Shown here: positions 43,129 to 51,754 of the stretch, one piece after another | How positions within the stretch are numbered: position 1 is the first letter of the stretch | How the letters are laid out: every line of letters begins with the position of its first letter | Position numbers and translations under genes: made by a program | The notes under the pieces: generated by a model | Seen by the model: only the letters and a program-made list of their open reading frames with translations | Database searches by the model: none | Told to the model about the DNA's origin: nothing | DNA from: Acidipila sp. EB88 | Lineage (GTDB): Bacteria; Acidobacteriota; Terriglobia; Terriglobales; Acidobacteriaceae | Direction: 5' to 3' | Assembly: GCF_003858395.1 (NCBI RefSeq) | Contig: NZ_QWEV01000005.1 | Location: 434,001-498,000, forward strand | DNA length: 64,000 nucleotides

Positions 43129-44247
43129 ATGCCTTCTGCGCACAACAACACGGTAGCCGTGGCCATGTCCGGCGGGGTCGACTCCTCCACGGTCGCGGCC
43201 ATGCTCAAGGACCAGGGCCTGGACCTTATCGGCCTGACCCTGCAGCTTTGGAACCAGCGGCGACTTGCCGGCAAAGAGGGCATGCCCGAGCAGGTGCAGG
43301 GGCGCTGCTGCTCCATTGACGACGTGTACGACGCGCGTCGCGTGGCCGAAGCGCTCGGCCTGCCCTACTACGTGGTCAACGAGCAGGCGCGGTTCGAGCG
43401 CGACGTGGTGCGGCCCTTTGTGGACGAGTACCTTGCCGGGCGGACGCCGATTCCCTGCTCGCTGTGCAACAACCACCTCAAGTTCGACCAGCTGCTGCTG
43501 ACCGCCCGGCAGATCGGCGCCGACCGCATCGCAACCGGACACTATGCACGCAACGAGTACGACCCGGCGCGCGGCCGCTGGATCCTGAAACGGCCGGCCG
43601 ATCGCTCCAAGGACCAGACCTACTTCCTGTTCGGCCTGACGCAGGAGCAGTTGAGCCGCACCCTGTTCCCGCTGGGCAACCACACCAAGCCCGAGGTGCG
43701 GGCGCTGGCGGCCGAGCACGGCCTTGCCCTCGCGCAGAAGCCTGATTCGCAGGAGATCTGCTTCATCCCGGGCGGCGACTACAAACAGTTTCTTGATGCG
43801 TATCTCGAGGAGCAGGATGAAGCGTTGCCCGAATCCGCCGGTGCGCTTGTCACCACGAGAGGTGAGACCGTGGGTCAGCATGCCGGGATTCACAACTTCA
43901 CGGTGGGCCAGCGCAAGGGTCTCGGGCTTTCCGGGCCCAACCCGCTGTATGTGCTCGCTATCCATCCCGACTCGCACCAAGTGACGGTGGGCACTGAACC
44001 CGAACTGTACCGCAGGACGTTCCGCGCCAATCGCCTCAACTGGATCAGCGTGGACCGGCCGGAAGGTACGTTGCGGGTGGAAGCCAAGATCCGCCACCGA
44101 CACGAGCCTGCCGCGGCTTCGATCTGTCTCGTCGAGGATGAAATTGTCGAGGTCACATTTGACGAGCCCCAGCGTGCCGTTACACCGGGGCAGTCCGCAG
44201 TGTTCTACCAGGGCGACGAGGTTGTCGGTGGCGGCTGGATTCAGTAG
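43129..44247 (+). CDS. mnmA: tRNA-specific 2-thiouridylase MnmA
   Basis: Forms 2-thiouridine at position 34 of tRNA-Lys, -Glu and -Gln. The ATP-binding PP-loop motif VAMSGGVDSSTVAAML is at residues 11-26. The first catalytic Cys lies in IPCSLCNNHLKFDQLL (about C105-C109) and the second in QKPDSQEICFIPGGDY (about C208). The C-terminal beta-barrel contains FTVGQRKGLGLSGPNPLYV. The length of 372 residues is typical. The open frame extends upstream to 43030 without homology, and the ATG at 43129 matches a leaderless-type start. A cysteine desulfurase gene lies upstream beyond the carbonic anhydrase pair. Confidence 0.96.
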   Translation: MPSAHNNTVAVAMSGGVDSSTVAAMLKDQGLDLIGLTLQLWNQRRLAGKEGMPEQVQGRCCSIDDVYDARRVAEALGLPYYVVNEQARFERDVVRPFVDEYLAGRTPIPCSLCNNHLKFDQLLLTARQIGADRIATGHYARNEYDPARGRWILKRPADRSKDQTYFLFGLTQEQLSRTLFPLGNHTKPEVRALAAEHGLALAQKPDSQEICFIPGGDYKQFLDAYLEEQDEALPESAGALVTTRGETVGQHAGIHNFTVGQRKGLGLSGPNPLYVLAIHPDSHQVTVGTEPELYRRTFRANRLNWISVDRPEGTLRVEAKIRHRHEPAAASICLVEDEIVEVTFDEPQRAVTPGQSAVFYQGDEVVGGGWIQ

Positions 44248-44323
44248 TTTTGTTCGCAGCTTCAGGCGCCGGGCGATGAGCCCGCATACAGCAGCACAGC
44301 CGATGCGTGCGATGGAAACAGAA

Positions 44324-44368
44324 CGGGCGCGTATCGGTGTAACTGCTTACCGGTACGCGCCCGCTTTT
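44324..44368. terminator. Bidirectional terminator after mnmA
   Basis: Arms 44324-44338 and 44349-44363 form a 15-bp stem with one wobble and a 10-base loop, followed by CTTTTC. The genes on either side are convergent. Confidence 0.85.
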
Positions 44369-44393
44369 CTATTCATCTGCTACCGAGTTCCGA

Positions 44394-45023
44394 TTACAGT
44401 TCGACCCGCTCCACGTGCCGGTCTTCATCCAGTGGAACAGACGGGTCGTAGACGTAGGTCTCGCTCGAGGCGGTCCGCGTCTGGCGTCCGCTGTTGCGCC
44501 GCTGGAACAGTGTCTCTACCACATTGGCAATGCCGCTGAGCACGCCACCAACCTGCCGCACCGGCTTGGTGACACCGGCCTGCACGGCTGTGCCAGCGTG
44601 GGCGATGCTGCCCAGCACTGCCGACACCATGTCATCCACCTTGGCTGCCTGCGCCTTGGTCTTATCCACGACGTCGTCCACCGTGGTGTTGACGTGCACG
44701 GTCTGGTCCCGCACCGTGCCGGTAATGTCGACGATGTGACCCGTGATGGTGCTGATCTTCGGCTTGGCGTCGCTCATGATGCCCGAGACCGAGGTGGCTA
44801 TGCTGCTCACCTTGGGGCGAACATCTTCCACGATGCCGCCCACCGTACCGACCAGCGGCAGGGCCTTGGCAGAGATCGTTTTCGCCAGTGCTGTGAGCTC
44901 CCGCACTGCCTTGAGCAGGCCCAGCGCCAGCACCGCGAATACGATCATCTGCACCACAATGCTGACCACGACCACGATCGTAAAGATCAGAAAAAGGGTA
45001 TACGGCGGCTGTGCGACGGGCAT
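44394..45023 (-). CDS. Membrane-anchored helical protein (DUF948-like)
   Basis: A 209-residue protein with one N-terminal membrane span (LFLIFTIVVVVSIVVQMIVF, about 9-35). A long Val/Thr/Ala-rich region follows, predicted to be helical, with repeated short units such as VRPKVSSIATSVSGI, DAKPKISTITGHIVDI and TVRDQTVHVNTTVDDVVDKT. It resembles DUF948-type general stress proteins, but the assignment is loose. ATG 45023 has GGTTGGAG four bases upstream; a TTG at 45032 is the alternative. It lies directly downstream of a YtxH-type gene on the same strand (113 bp). Confidence 0.7.
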   Translation of the reverse strand: MPVAQPPYTLFLIFTIVVVVSIVVQMIVFAVLALGLLKAVRELTALAKTISAKALPLVGTVGGIVEDVRPKVSSIATSVSGIMSDAKPKISTITGHIVDITGTVRDQTVHVNTTVDDVVDKTKAQAAKVDDMVSAVLGSIAHAGTAVQAGVTKPVRQVGGVLSGIANVVETLFQRRNSGRQTRTASSETYVYDPSVPLDEDRHVERVEL

Positions 45024-45136
45024 GATCTCCAACCTTCAAGTGCAAGCACTACTGAGCAGACCTGACGGGTTTCCGGGTCGCTCCTACCCGGCCGCCGAAC
45101 CGGTGGCAGACGAAATGCGCCTGCCACCTACGCGCA

Positions 45137-45661
45137 TTAGCTGGGCTTTTCGCTGCTGGGGATCAAGTCTTCGTGCGCAACCGGGGGCACCGTCTTTTCA
45201 ACGTAAGCCTGCTTGCCCGCCTCGTACGAAGCAGCGATCTTTTCCTTCTGCTCGGCCACGGACTGTACGCCCTGGCTGTAGACTTCGTTGATCTTCTGGC
45301 GGCCGGTCTCGAGCACATCCTTGCCCTTGCTCACAGCCTGCTGCAGTTGATCCTTTCCAGTGGCTACATAGCCAGTGGCCTGATCCTTACCGCGTGCAAC
45401 ATATTCGTTGACCTGGCCTTTGCCCCGCTCGACGTACTGGTTCACCTGGCCACGGCCACGCTCCACGTACTCGCCGGCCTGCTGTGACACCTGGCGCGAA
45501 CGCTGCTTTACGTACTCGGTCGAACCGAGCGCATTGGCTACCAGTTCCTCGCGCGTCTCCTGCCCTGCCTTGGGCGCATACAGCACGCCGATCAAAGAGC
45601 CGAGGCCCAGGCCTGCCAAAAACCAGCTGAATGCACTTCCACCGCGTGTATCTTCAGACAT
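45137..45661 (-). CDS. YtxH domain protein with 11-residue repeats
   Basis: A 174-residue protein. The N-terminus has the YtxH-type glycine-rich membrane segment FLAGLGLGSLIGVLYAPKAG followed by a charged helix. The middle carries four tandem 11-residue units: YVERGRGQVNQ, YVERGKGQVNE, YVARGKDQATG and YVATGKDQLQQ. Eleven-residue periodicity is typical of long amphipathic helices that lie on membranes or protect against drying (LEA-like, apolipoprotein-like). AAGGAG lies six bases before ATG 45661 (three before the adjacent ATG 45664). YtxH proteins are stress-linked in Bacillus; the role here is inferred. Confidence 0.82.
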   Translation of the reverse strand: MSEDTRGGSAFSWFLAGLGLGSLIGVLYAPKAGQETREELVANALGSTEYVKQRSRQVSQQAGEYVERGRGQVNQYVERGKGQVNEYVARGKDQATGYVATGKDQLQQAVSKGKDVLETGRQKINEVYSQGVQSVAEQKEKIAASYEAGKQAYVEKTVPPVAHEDLIPSSEKPS

Positions 45662-45938
45662 CATGATCTCCTTGTAGGCTTTCGCCGGGCGCTTTGCCCG
45701 GAACAGCAATAAGCAGTTGTCCCGGGAATAGATGCACGCAGGCCTTGGAACGCTGTACCCTGCGCTCCGAGCCAACACCGGCACAACCTGCCCGGGCCGT
45801 GCAAGGAGGCAACACCATCGCGGCAGGCAGCATGCGTGGGTCCAGAGCGGGGCTTCCACAACCGTGACTGTAACGGTGGCACGGTTGGCGCTTTACCCTG
45901 AACCTTGCACAACAGGTTCTGAAAACAGACAAGCAGGC

Positions 45939-47144
45939 ATGATGCATAGGGTTCCAATCGGCTATCTTCTTCCGGCACTTTGCCTTGCACTGGCAAACCC
46001 CACACACGCGTTGCAGCCGCCTGTTGCTGCAGGCGCGCGTCATGTTGCTGTTCAACCGATGACTATCCCAATGACCAATGCCCGTTGGCACCCGGTAGGG
46101 AAAGCGAAATCAGAGGTGCAGTACATCCGCAGGGAAGGATTTCCGCAGGGCATTGCTGTGCTCAAGTCAGGCGACCTTGCGCTCAATGGCCTCTGGTTCC
46201 GCGATGGAACGATCGAGTTCGACATCAAGCCGCTCGCCGAGGACATACCCGGCATTCGATTCCGCCAGCACGACGCGCACAATGCCGAGGAGTTCTACAT
46301 CCGCAGCCTTGCAGACTGCCGGGCCGAGAACGATTGCATCCAGTACAGCCCGGTGATCAACGGCTTCATGCTCTGGAACGTCTACCCCGAGTACCAGCGG
46401 CGCGCCCCGGTCTTTCCAGACGGGTGGAACCACGTGCGCCTCGTGGTCTCGGGCAGGCGCATGAACGTTTTCATCAACGATGCGGTCCAACCGACCCTTG
46501 TGGTCGGGGAGCTGCTGGCCAATGCCCCCGATGGTGGACTCGAGCTGCACGGTCCTGCAGCCTTCGCCAACCTTGTGGTTACACCGGGCAAGACCGACAG
46601 CCTACCGACGGCTCCTCTTGCCGACGAGCACGGCAAGGAGCCGGGCATCGTGCACCAGTGGCTGCTGGCACCGCTGGCGCCGCTGCATTACGGGATCGCG
46701 CCCCGGTACGCGGAGGCGCCCCCAGCCACCGCGGACTGGAAGCCTGTGCGCTCCGAGCGATTCGGCATCGTCAATCTCAACCGGCAGTTCAGCGCGTCCG
46801 ACGCACCGCCGTCGCTCACCTGGCTTCGTTCTTCTGTGGAGTCGGACCGCGACCAAAACAAGCAGGTGTCGCTGGGGTGGATCGGGCAGGCATGGGTCTT
46901 CGTGAACGGCACCCTGATCACATCCGGCAAAAACTTCTACTATCCGGACGCTGAACGACGCGATCCCGATGGCCGGCTGTCGCTCGAAAATGGTTCCTTC
47001 TCGATCCCCCTCCGCCGCGGGCGCAACGAGATCACGGTCGCCATGTACAGCTCCGTGCACGACGACAGCCGCGCCCGCACCGCGTACGGCTGGGCGTTGA
47101 TGATGCGGTACGATGACCCGCGCGGGCTTACGATCCCGCGCTGA
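45939..47144 (+). CDS. Secreted protein with a concanavalin-like domain
   Basis: A 401-residue exported protein. The signal peptide is MMHRVPIGYLLPALCLALA with cleavage probably after THA (residues 21-23). The first half looks like a laminin-G/DUF1080-type beta-sandwich: LALNGLWFRDGTIEFDIKPL, FRQHDAHNAEEFYIR and GWNHVRLVVSGRRMNVFI. The second half resembles a carbohydrate-binding jelly roll with WIGQAWVFVNGTLITSG and SIPLRRGRNEITVAMYS. No catalytic motif is seen. ATG 45939 is chosen because the signal peptide starts there; the ribosome-binding site (AGCAGG) is close. Confidence 0.72.
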   Translation: MMHRVPIGYLLPALCLALANPTHALQPPVAAGARHVAVQPMTIPMTNARWHPVGKAKSEVQYIRREGFPQGIAVLKSGDLALNGLWFRDGTIEFDIKPLAEDIPGIRFRQHDAHNAEEFYIRSLADCRAENDCIQYSPVINGFMLWNVYPEYQRRAPVFPDGWNHVRLVVSGRRMNVFINDAVQPTLVVGELLANAPDGGLELHGPAAFANLVVTPGKTDSLPTAPLADEHGKEPGIVHQWLLAPLAPLHYGIAPRYAEAPPATADWKPVRSERFGIVNLNRQFSASDAPPSLTWLRSSVESDRDQNKQVSLGWIGQAWVFVNGTLITSGKNFYYPDAERRDPDGRLSLENGSFSIPLRRGRNEITVAMYSSVHDDSRARTAYGWALMMRYDDPRGLTIPR

Positions 47145-47304
47145 GCTTGTCCGTTTGCTGCATCGACAGATAAGCGCGGGCTGGCACACCCGGAGCGATG
47201 TCCAGTGCTGATGGCGCGTGCGCTTTGCGCATCACTCGAGGATGCGGGTCGGGCAATCACAGCACCACGCCCGCAGAACTCTCTCGCTGGAGCCTTTTGC
47301 CGCA

Positions 47305-47342
47305 AAACAACAGGCCCGGCATCTCTGCCGGGCCTGTTGTTT
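47305..47342. terminator. Bidirectional terminator
   Basis: A 17-bp perfect stem (47305-47321 with 47326-47342) with a 4-base loop separates the convergent secreted-protein and S53 peptidase genes. Confidence 0.9.
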
Positions 47343-47364
47343 GTGTACAGCTGCGCGTTCGCCG

Positions 47365-50300
47365 CTACTGCACGGTGACCGACACCTGCGTGTTAGCCGT
47401 CGTGGTACCGCTCGTGCCGGTTACGGTTGCCGTGTATGTGCCAGCCTGCGTGCCACGCGAAACCGTGGAGCCGCTGCCGCCACCGCAACCGATTAGCCCG
47501 AAGCCGCCCACAACACCGAGTGCAAGCAGAGCCAGCATCGCGGCGCGCACGCCGCTCCGCATCTGCCGCCATCCACGACGGCGCGCCGGGATGCCGAACA
47601 GAACCAGCCCGCACAACGCGGTGCCGCCGCCCGCTGCCAGCAGCCGCTCCAGGCCTGCCGGAGCGCCCGTGTTTGGCCGCAGGAGGGAGGCGCTGAGTGC
47701 GGTGGTGTTGATCGTCAGCGTCGCAGCCTGAGCCGTGGTGCCGCTCAGCGTCACGGAAGGCGTAACCGTGCAGGTGGGTGTCACGCTGCCTGTCACAGCC
47801 GTAACCGCACAGGACAGGTTGACCGCGCCGGAGAATCCGTTGGTGGCAGCGATCGAGACCGTGCCGCTTCCGGAGGCGCCCGAGCTGGCGATCGTGATGC
47901 CGCCCGTGGGGCCGGTCAGCGAGAAGCCCGCGCCGGTGCTGCTGCCGCCGGTCACCGTGATCGGGATTGTCATCGAGCCTGCTGCCGCGTAGTTGGTGTC
48001 GCCGGCATAGCTCGCGGTAAGCGTGTTGGCGCCGCTCGCCAGGGCCGAACCGGGTACCGTGAAGACTTCCAGTTCCGCCACGGCGCCGGAGCTGAGCGTG
48101 CCCTGCTGCAGCGTGCCGGTGAAGCTGGTCGTGCCACTGGTAAGCGTCAGCGGACCCGTCGGGTAAGCGCCCACACTGTCCGTATTGAGCTGTACCGAGA
48201 CCGTGGTCGAGGCCGAGGCCGCGATCGTAGTCGAGGCTGCCGAGATCAGGAGCTGGGTTGGCGCCTTGCTGATCGTAAGGGTTTCATTGCTGGTGGTGGA
48301 GCTTGCGTTGTAGCTGGCGTCGCCGCCGTAGCTTGCGCCCAGCGCATAGGTGCCAGGAGCAAGGGTGTCCAGTGGAAATGTTGCGGTGCCAACGGAGTTG
48401 AGGGTCTGGGTGGCCAGCGTCGCGCCATTGTTGAGCAGCGTGACGGTACCAGTGGCCGGACCATGCGAACCTGCGCTGCTGGCATCAGTGTTGGCAGGGG
48501 TCACGTAGGCAAAGCCATATTCACCGTAAGGCGCCGGGGAGCCAATGGCTTTCTCGGTGTCAACGTCTTCAATCTGGATCTGGAAAAAAGCAGTGCTTGC
48601 TTCGGGCGTCACCGTCACCGGGATCGACGCTGACGTACTCGGCCCATCGGTGATGTCACCCGGGTAGTACGCGTGAATAGTGTACGAACCGCCAGGCAGA
48701 TCGACGGGGTTGATCGTGCCGGTGCCGCCGGAGAGCGGAATCAGCTCAGTGACCGCCGCACCCTGCTGGTTGGTCGGCCCGACGATGGACACGGCGCCGG
48801 TCGCCGTCGAGGGGCTGACCGCGGAAGTGAGCATCAGCGGGGAACCATGCGCGATAGTGACAGCAGCCGTGCTGTTATTGGCCAGCAGCGTGGTGCTCGT
48901 TTGGGTGAATGTTGCCGTCGGCCACGCCGTGACCAGGTTGGCGATGTTGACACTGCCGAGGCCGCTGGCGAGGTCGAATCCAGCGTTGGCGTTGTAGCCG
49001 TCGAGGAAGCCATTGGTGCCGCAGTTAGGAGAGCCGGCGGTGCAGGGGACAGAGTTGTTTCCGGCCGTGATGTCGTTGAACACGCTGCCCGTGCCCTTGT
49101 TGAACAGGTTGTACAGCACGTTATTGGCCTGACCGAGGCGCGTTGCGGTGCCGAGCGAGGCAATTACCTGGGCCAGGCTGCCGGCAAAGGCCGGAGTCGA
49201 AGCGGATGTGCCACCGATGCCGCTGATATTAAACGTCGCGCCCGTGGAGGCCGGCGCGCAGTCCGTGCGTGCGGTGGCTTCGCCGTCCAGCACATTGTCC
49301 GAGCAGAAGGCCCAGGCCGCGGGGTGTTGACTGCCCGGTGCGGCAAACATCGCCACATCCGGGATCGCCCGCACCGACACGGCGCCCAGCGAGCCCGCGG
49401 TCAGCCCTGTCTGGAAAGGCGGCGTGGGATAGCCGGCCAGCGCTGCCGAGCAGTTGCCGGCCTCGTCCACCGTGCCCGCGCAATACGCTTCACTGCTGGC
49501 GCCGCCGCTGCCAGCCGCAATCGTGGTCGCGCCGTTATAGGTCGCCGCTGTATTTGCCGAGTAGTTCCCCGGGGTTGCGTTTGAGATCGAATCATTCCAG
49601 GGATTTTCCGGAATATATTGGATTGCCGATCCATACAGCGCCGTGGTTGAAGTGGACGTCGAACCCAGCACGTAGTTCGAAAAGCTGGTGGAGAGCACAT
49701 CGAAGTCCGTGCCGCCCACGGCCACGTTGTACGGCGTGGAGGCAATGCCGTTCACCGCGAGGCCATATTGCGCCTGCGTTTCGCTGTCGGGGTCGTCACA
49801 GCCGGCCGACCCGCTGTCGCCGGTCGCCACTACGGGCGTGATGCCCTGGGCCGCTGCCTGTTGCCACAGCTCCGACCACTCCTCGTTGCCGCTGATGCCG
49901 AGCCCCAGTTCGCATTCGCCATAGCTCACGCTCAGTACCGAGACGACGTTGTCTTGGATCGCGCGGAGCACCGCGTTGGCGAGCCCATCGTTGACCAGAT
50001 CCGATCCGGAGGAGTAGACATAGATGCCGGCCTGAGGTGCCAGCGCCGCACCCACCTCCGCGTCCAGCAGGGCCTCATCGCCGTCACCCTCGTCGAGAAC
50101 GCCCGGGTCAGTGCCGTCGATCACCGCGGTTGGCGCTGTCTGATCACCCAGGAAAAGCTCTCGGTAGCGCAGGTAGTCCGCCGTTTGCAGGTCGGAGACC
50201 TCGGCAAACCCGATGTTGACGCCCGCACCCTGGTTGCCGGTACCCCCGGTGTAGTTGCGGTTCAACGCGTTGCCCGCTCCGTAGATCGTCGCCGCATCCG

Positions 50301-51060
50301 AAGGCGTCACCAGCAGGAAGTTGGTGCCGTCGTCGGTGACCGTCAGGTCAGGCTTCACCCCGGTGGTCACCATGTTGCTCAATTGCAGCTTGCCGTTAGC
50401 AGCGGTCGCCTGCGCGTGGCTGCTCAACTGGTGCAGGGGCTTTGCACGAAAATCGTTCATCGGGGACAGCCCCGCGATCACCGGCGCCAGCGCGGCCGGG
50501 ATCTGCGGATCGCTCGCATTGGCGTGGTGGGTGACTCCGTTCACCACGTAGGTGTGGATCGAGGTGTGGAACGCCTGCGCGACCTGGCCCGTCGTTCCCG
50601 AGAACTGGATGAAGTTACGGCTCGCCGGGACGGACTCGATCTTGAAGCCCTGGCTTTCCAGCCAGGTCTGCACCGCTGCCAGGTCCGCGTCGGCGATGCC
50701 GAACGAAGCTCCGTAGCTCGCGGGGGTCAACCACTTGTGGTAGTTGGCCGAGTGCGGATCCTGCAGGCTGCCAAGGTACTCGCGCAGTGTGGACTGCTGC
50801 GCGGCGGAGCGCTTCAGCAGCATGGTCATGCGGCCCGTCGCCAGGCTGGAGGACACGGCACCGCTGTCGTAGCGTGCCTGCGCCAGCGGGTGCATGTTGC
50901 CCTTGAGCGTCACCAACGAGTCATTCGAAACAACGGCGCCGACGCGGGCTACCGGCGTGGCCAGCAGAGCCGTCTGCGCATCGGCACAGGGCACAGCTAG
51001 CAGCGCGGCAGCGGCGATCGCCGAGCAGGAGGCAAATACAGAAGCAAACCACAGACGCAT
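47365..51060 (-). CDS. Secreted S53 (kumamolisin/sedolisin) peptidase with Ig-like repeats
   Basis: A 1231-residue extracellular acid serine-carboxyl peptidase. The order is a signal peptide (about 1-28), a pro-kumamolisin activation domain (about 45-195, with LREYLGSLQDPHSANYHKWL) and the S53 catalytic domain (about 225-720). The catalytic triad is visible: Glu329 and Asp333 in GDEALLDAEVGA, and Ser619 in GIGGTSASTPAF; the oxyanion Asp415 is in ATGDSGSAGCD. The calcium site lies near GFDLASGLGSVN. Three or so Ig-like (Big) repeats follow, each with GTYALGASYGGD-type ends. A hydrophobic segment near 1150-1190 is followed by a short Gly/Thr-rich tail, so the protein may stay surface-attached. 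Confidence 0.93.
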   Translation of the reverse strand: MRLWFASVFASCSAIAAAALLAVPCADAQTALLATPVARVGAVVSNDSLVTLKGNMHPLAQARYDSGAVSSSLATGRMTMLLKRSAAQQSTLREYLGSLQDPHSANYHKWLTPASYGASFGIADADLAAVQTWLESQGFKIESVPASRNFIQFSGTTGQVAQAFHTSIHTYVVNGVTHHANASDPQIPAALAPVIAGLSPMNDFRAKPLHQLSSHAQATAANGKLQLSNMVTTGVKPDLTVTDDGTNFLLVTPSDAATIYGAGNALNRNYTGGTGNQGAGVNIGFAEVSDLQTADYLRYRELFLGDQTAPTAVIDGTDPGVLDEGDGDEALLDAEVGAALAPQAGIYVYSSGSDLVNDGLANAVLRAIQDNVVSVLSVSYGECELGLGISGNEEWSELWQQAAAQGITPVVATGDSGSAGCDDPDSETQAQYGLAVNGIASTPYNVAVGGTDFDVLSTSFSNYVLGSTSTSTTALYGSAIQYIPENPWNDSISNATPGNYSANTAATYNGATTIAAGSGGASSEAYCAGTVDEAGNCSAALAGYPTPPFQTGLTAGSLGAVSVRAIPDVAMFAAPGSQHPAAWAFCSDNVLDGEATARTDCAPASTGATFNISGIGGTSASTPAFAGSLAQVIASLGTATRLGQANNVLYNLFNKGTGSVFNDITAGNNSVPCTAGSPNCGTNGFLDGYNANAGFDLASGLGSVNIANLVTAWPTATFTQTSTTLLANNSTAAVTIAHGSPLMLTSAVSPSTATGAVSIVGPTNQQGAAVTELIPLSGGTGTINPVDLPGGSYTIHAYYPGDITDGPSTSASIPVTVTPEASTAFFQIQIEDVDTEKAIGSPAPYGEYGFAYVTPANTDASSAGSHGPATGTVTLLNNGATLATQTLNSVGTATFPLDTLAPGTYALGASYGGDASYNASSTTSNETLTISKAPTQLLISAASTTIAASASTTVSVQLNTDSVGAYPTGPLTLTSGTTSFTGTLQQGTLSSGAVAELEVFTVPGSALASGANTLTASYAGDTNYAAAGSMTIPITVTGGSSTGAGFSLTGPTGGITIASSGASGSGTVSIAATNGFSGAVNLSCAVTAVTGSVTPTCTVTPSVTLSGTTAQAATLTINTTALSASLLRPNTGAPAGLERLLAAGGGTALCGLVLFGIPARRRGWRQMRSGVRAAMLALLALGVVGGFGLIGCGGGSGSTVSRGTQAGTYTATVTGTSGTTTANTQVSVTVQ

Positions 51061-51754
51061 GCGAGACCCACTCTATCGGTTATGTAAACCAGTACAGACG
51101 GCCGGATTCGGACGGCAGTCTACAGCGGCAGGAGAATGATCGCGAGCCATTGCCTCGACCAGTGTCCTGGTTCGGACCTACGCGCGACAGAGTAAAAGCG
51201 AAACGTGCAGGTACAGCGGTACCGATTGCTGCGGAACAGCACAACCGGTAAACGGACTGTCGGTTGCCCTCTTAAACAGCAATCGTGGAGAGAAGTTGCG
51301 CGGCTCCCCATTTCTTTCTTCCGGAAGGGGCGCGCTCTTGAGCACCGGCCTGTAGCAAGACGCAAGGTACTGTCGCCGGGACGCGCCGGGCTACCTTTAA
51401 AAGCATGACTCGTTTTCACCCGGGCACAACCACGCAGGGAGTGCTCCTGGCTGCGCCCTCTTGATCCATGGATTGGCTGAGTCATGCGAGCCAGCCACCT
51501 TGAACGAAGCGCACGCAATGCATTCGGCCTCGCAGGTGCTCCCCGCACGACGCACAGCGACAGAAGTACTGCTTCTTCCAGGAGATCCGGCTTCCCCGCG
51601 GTTGCTGATTCGGCGTGCTGGGCAACTGCCTCTGCATTGACACCGCAGGAACGCGCCTCTAGTTTCAAAGAACGCGTGATCCCTGGGAGCGAGTGCGCAG
51701 TGCAGCACTGCCATCTTTGCGTTGCTCGTTGGCCCCACACACGCCCGAGGTTCC
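51061..51754. other. Long gene-free divergent spacer
   Basis: About 690 bases between the S53 peptidase gene (minus) and the M16 peptidase gene (plus). No recognisable product is encoded on either strand. A small inverted repeat GGTAC-AGCG-GTACC is at 51210-51223. The interval is long enough for divergent regulation or a small RNA, but I see no terminator-like hairpin that would support the latter. Confidence 0.5.
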
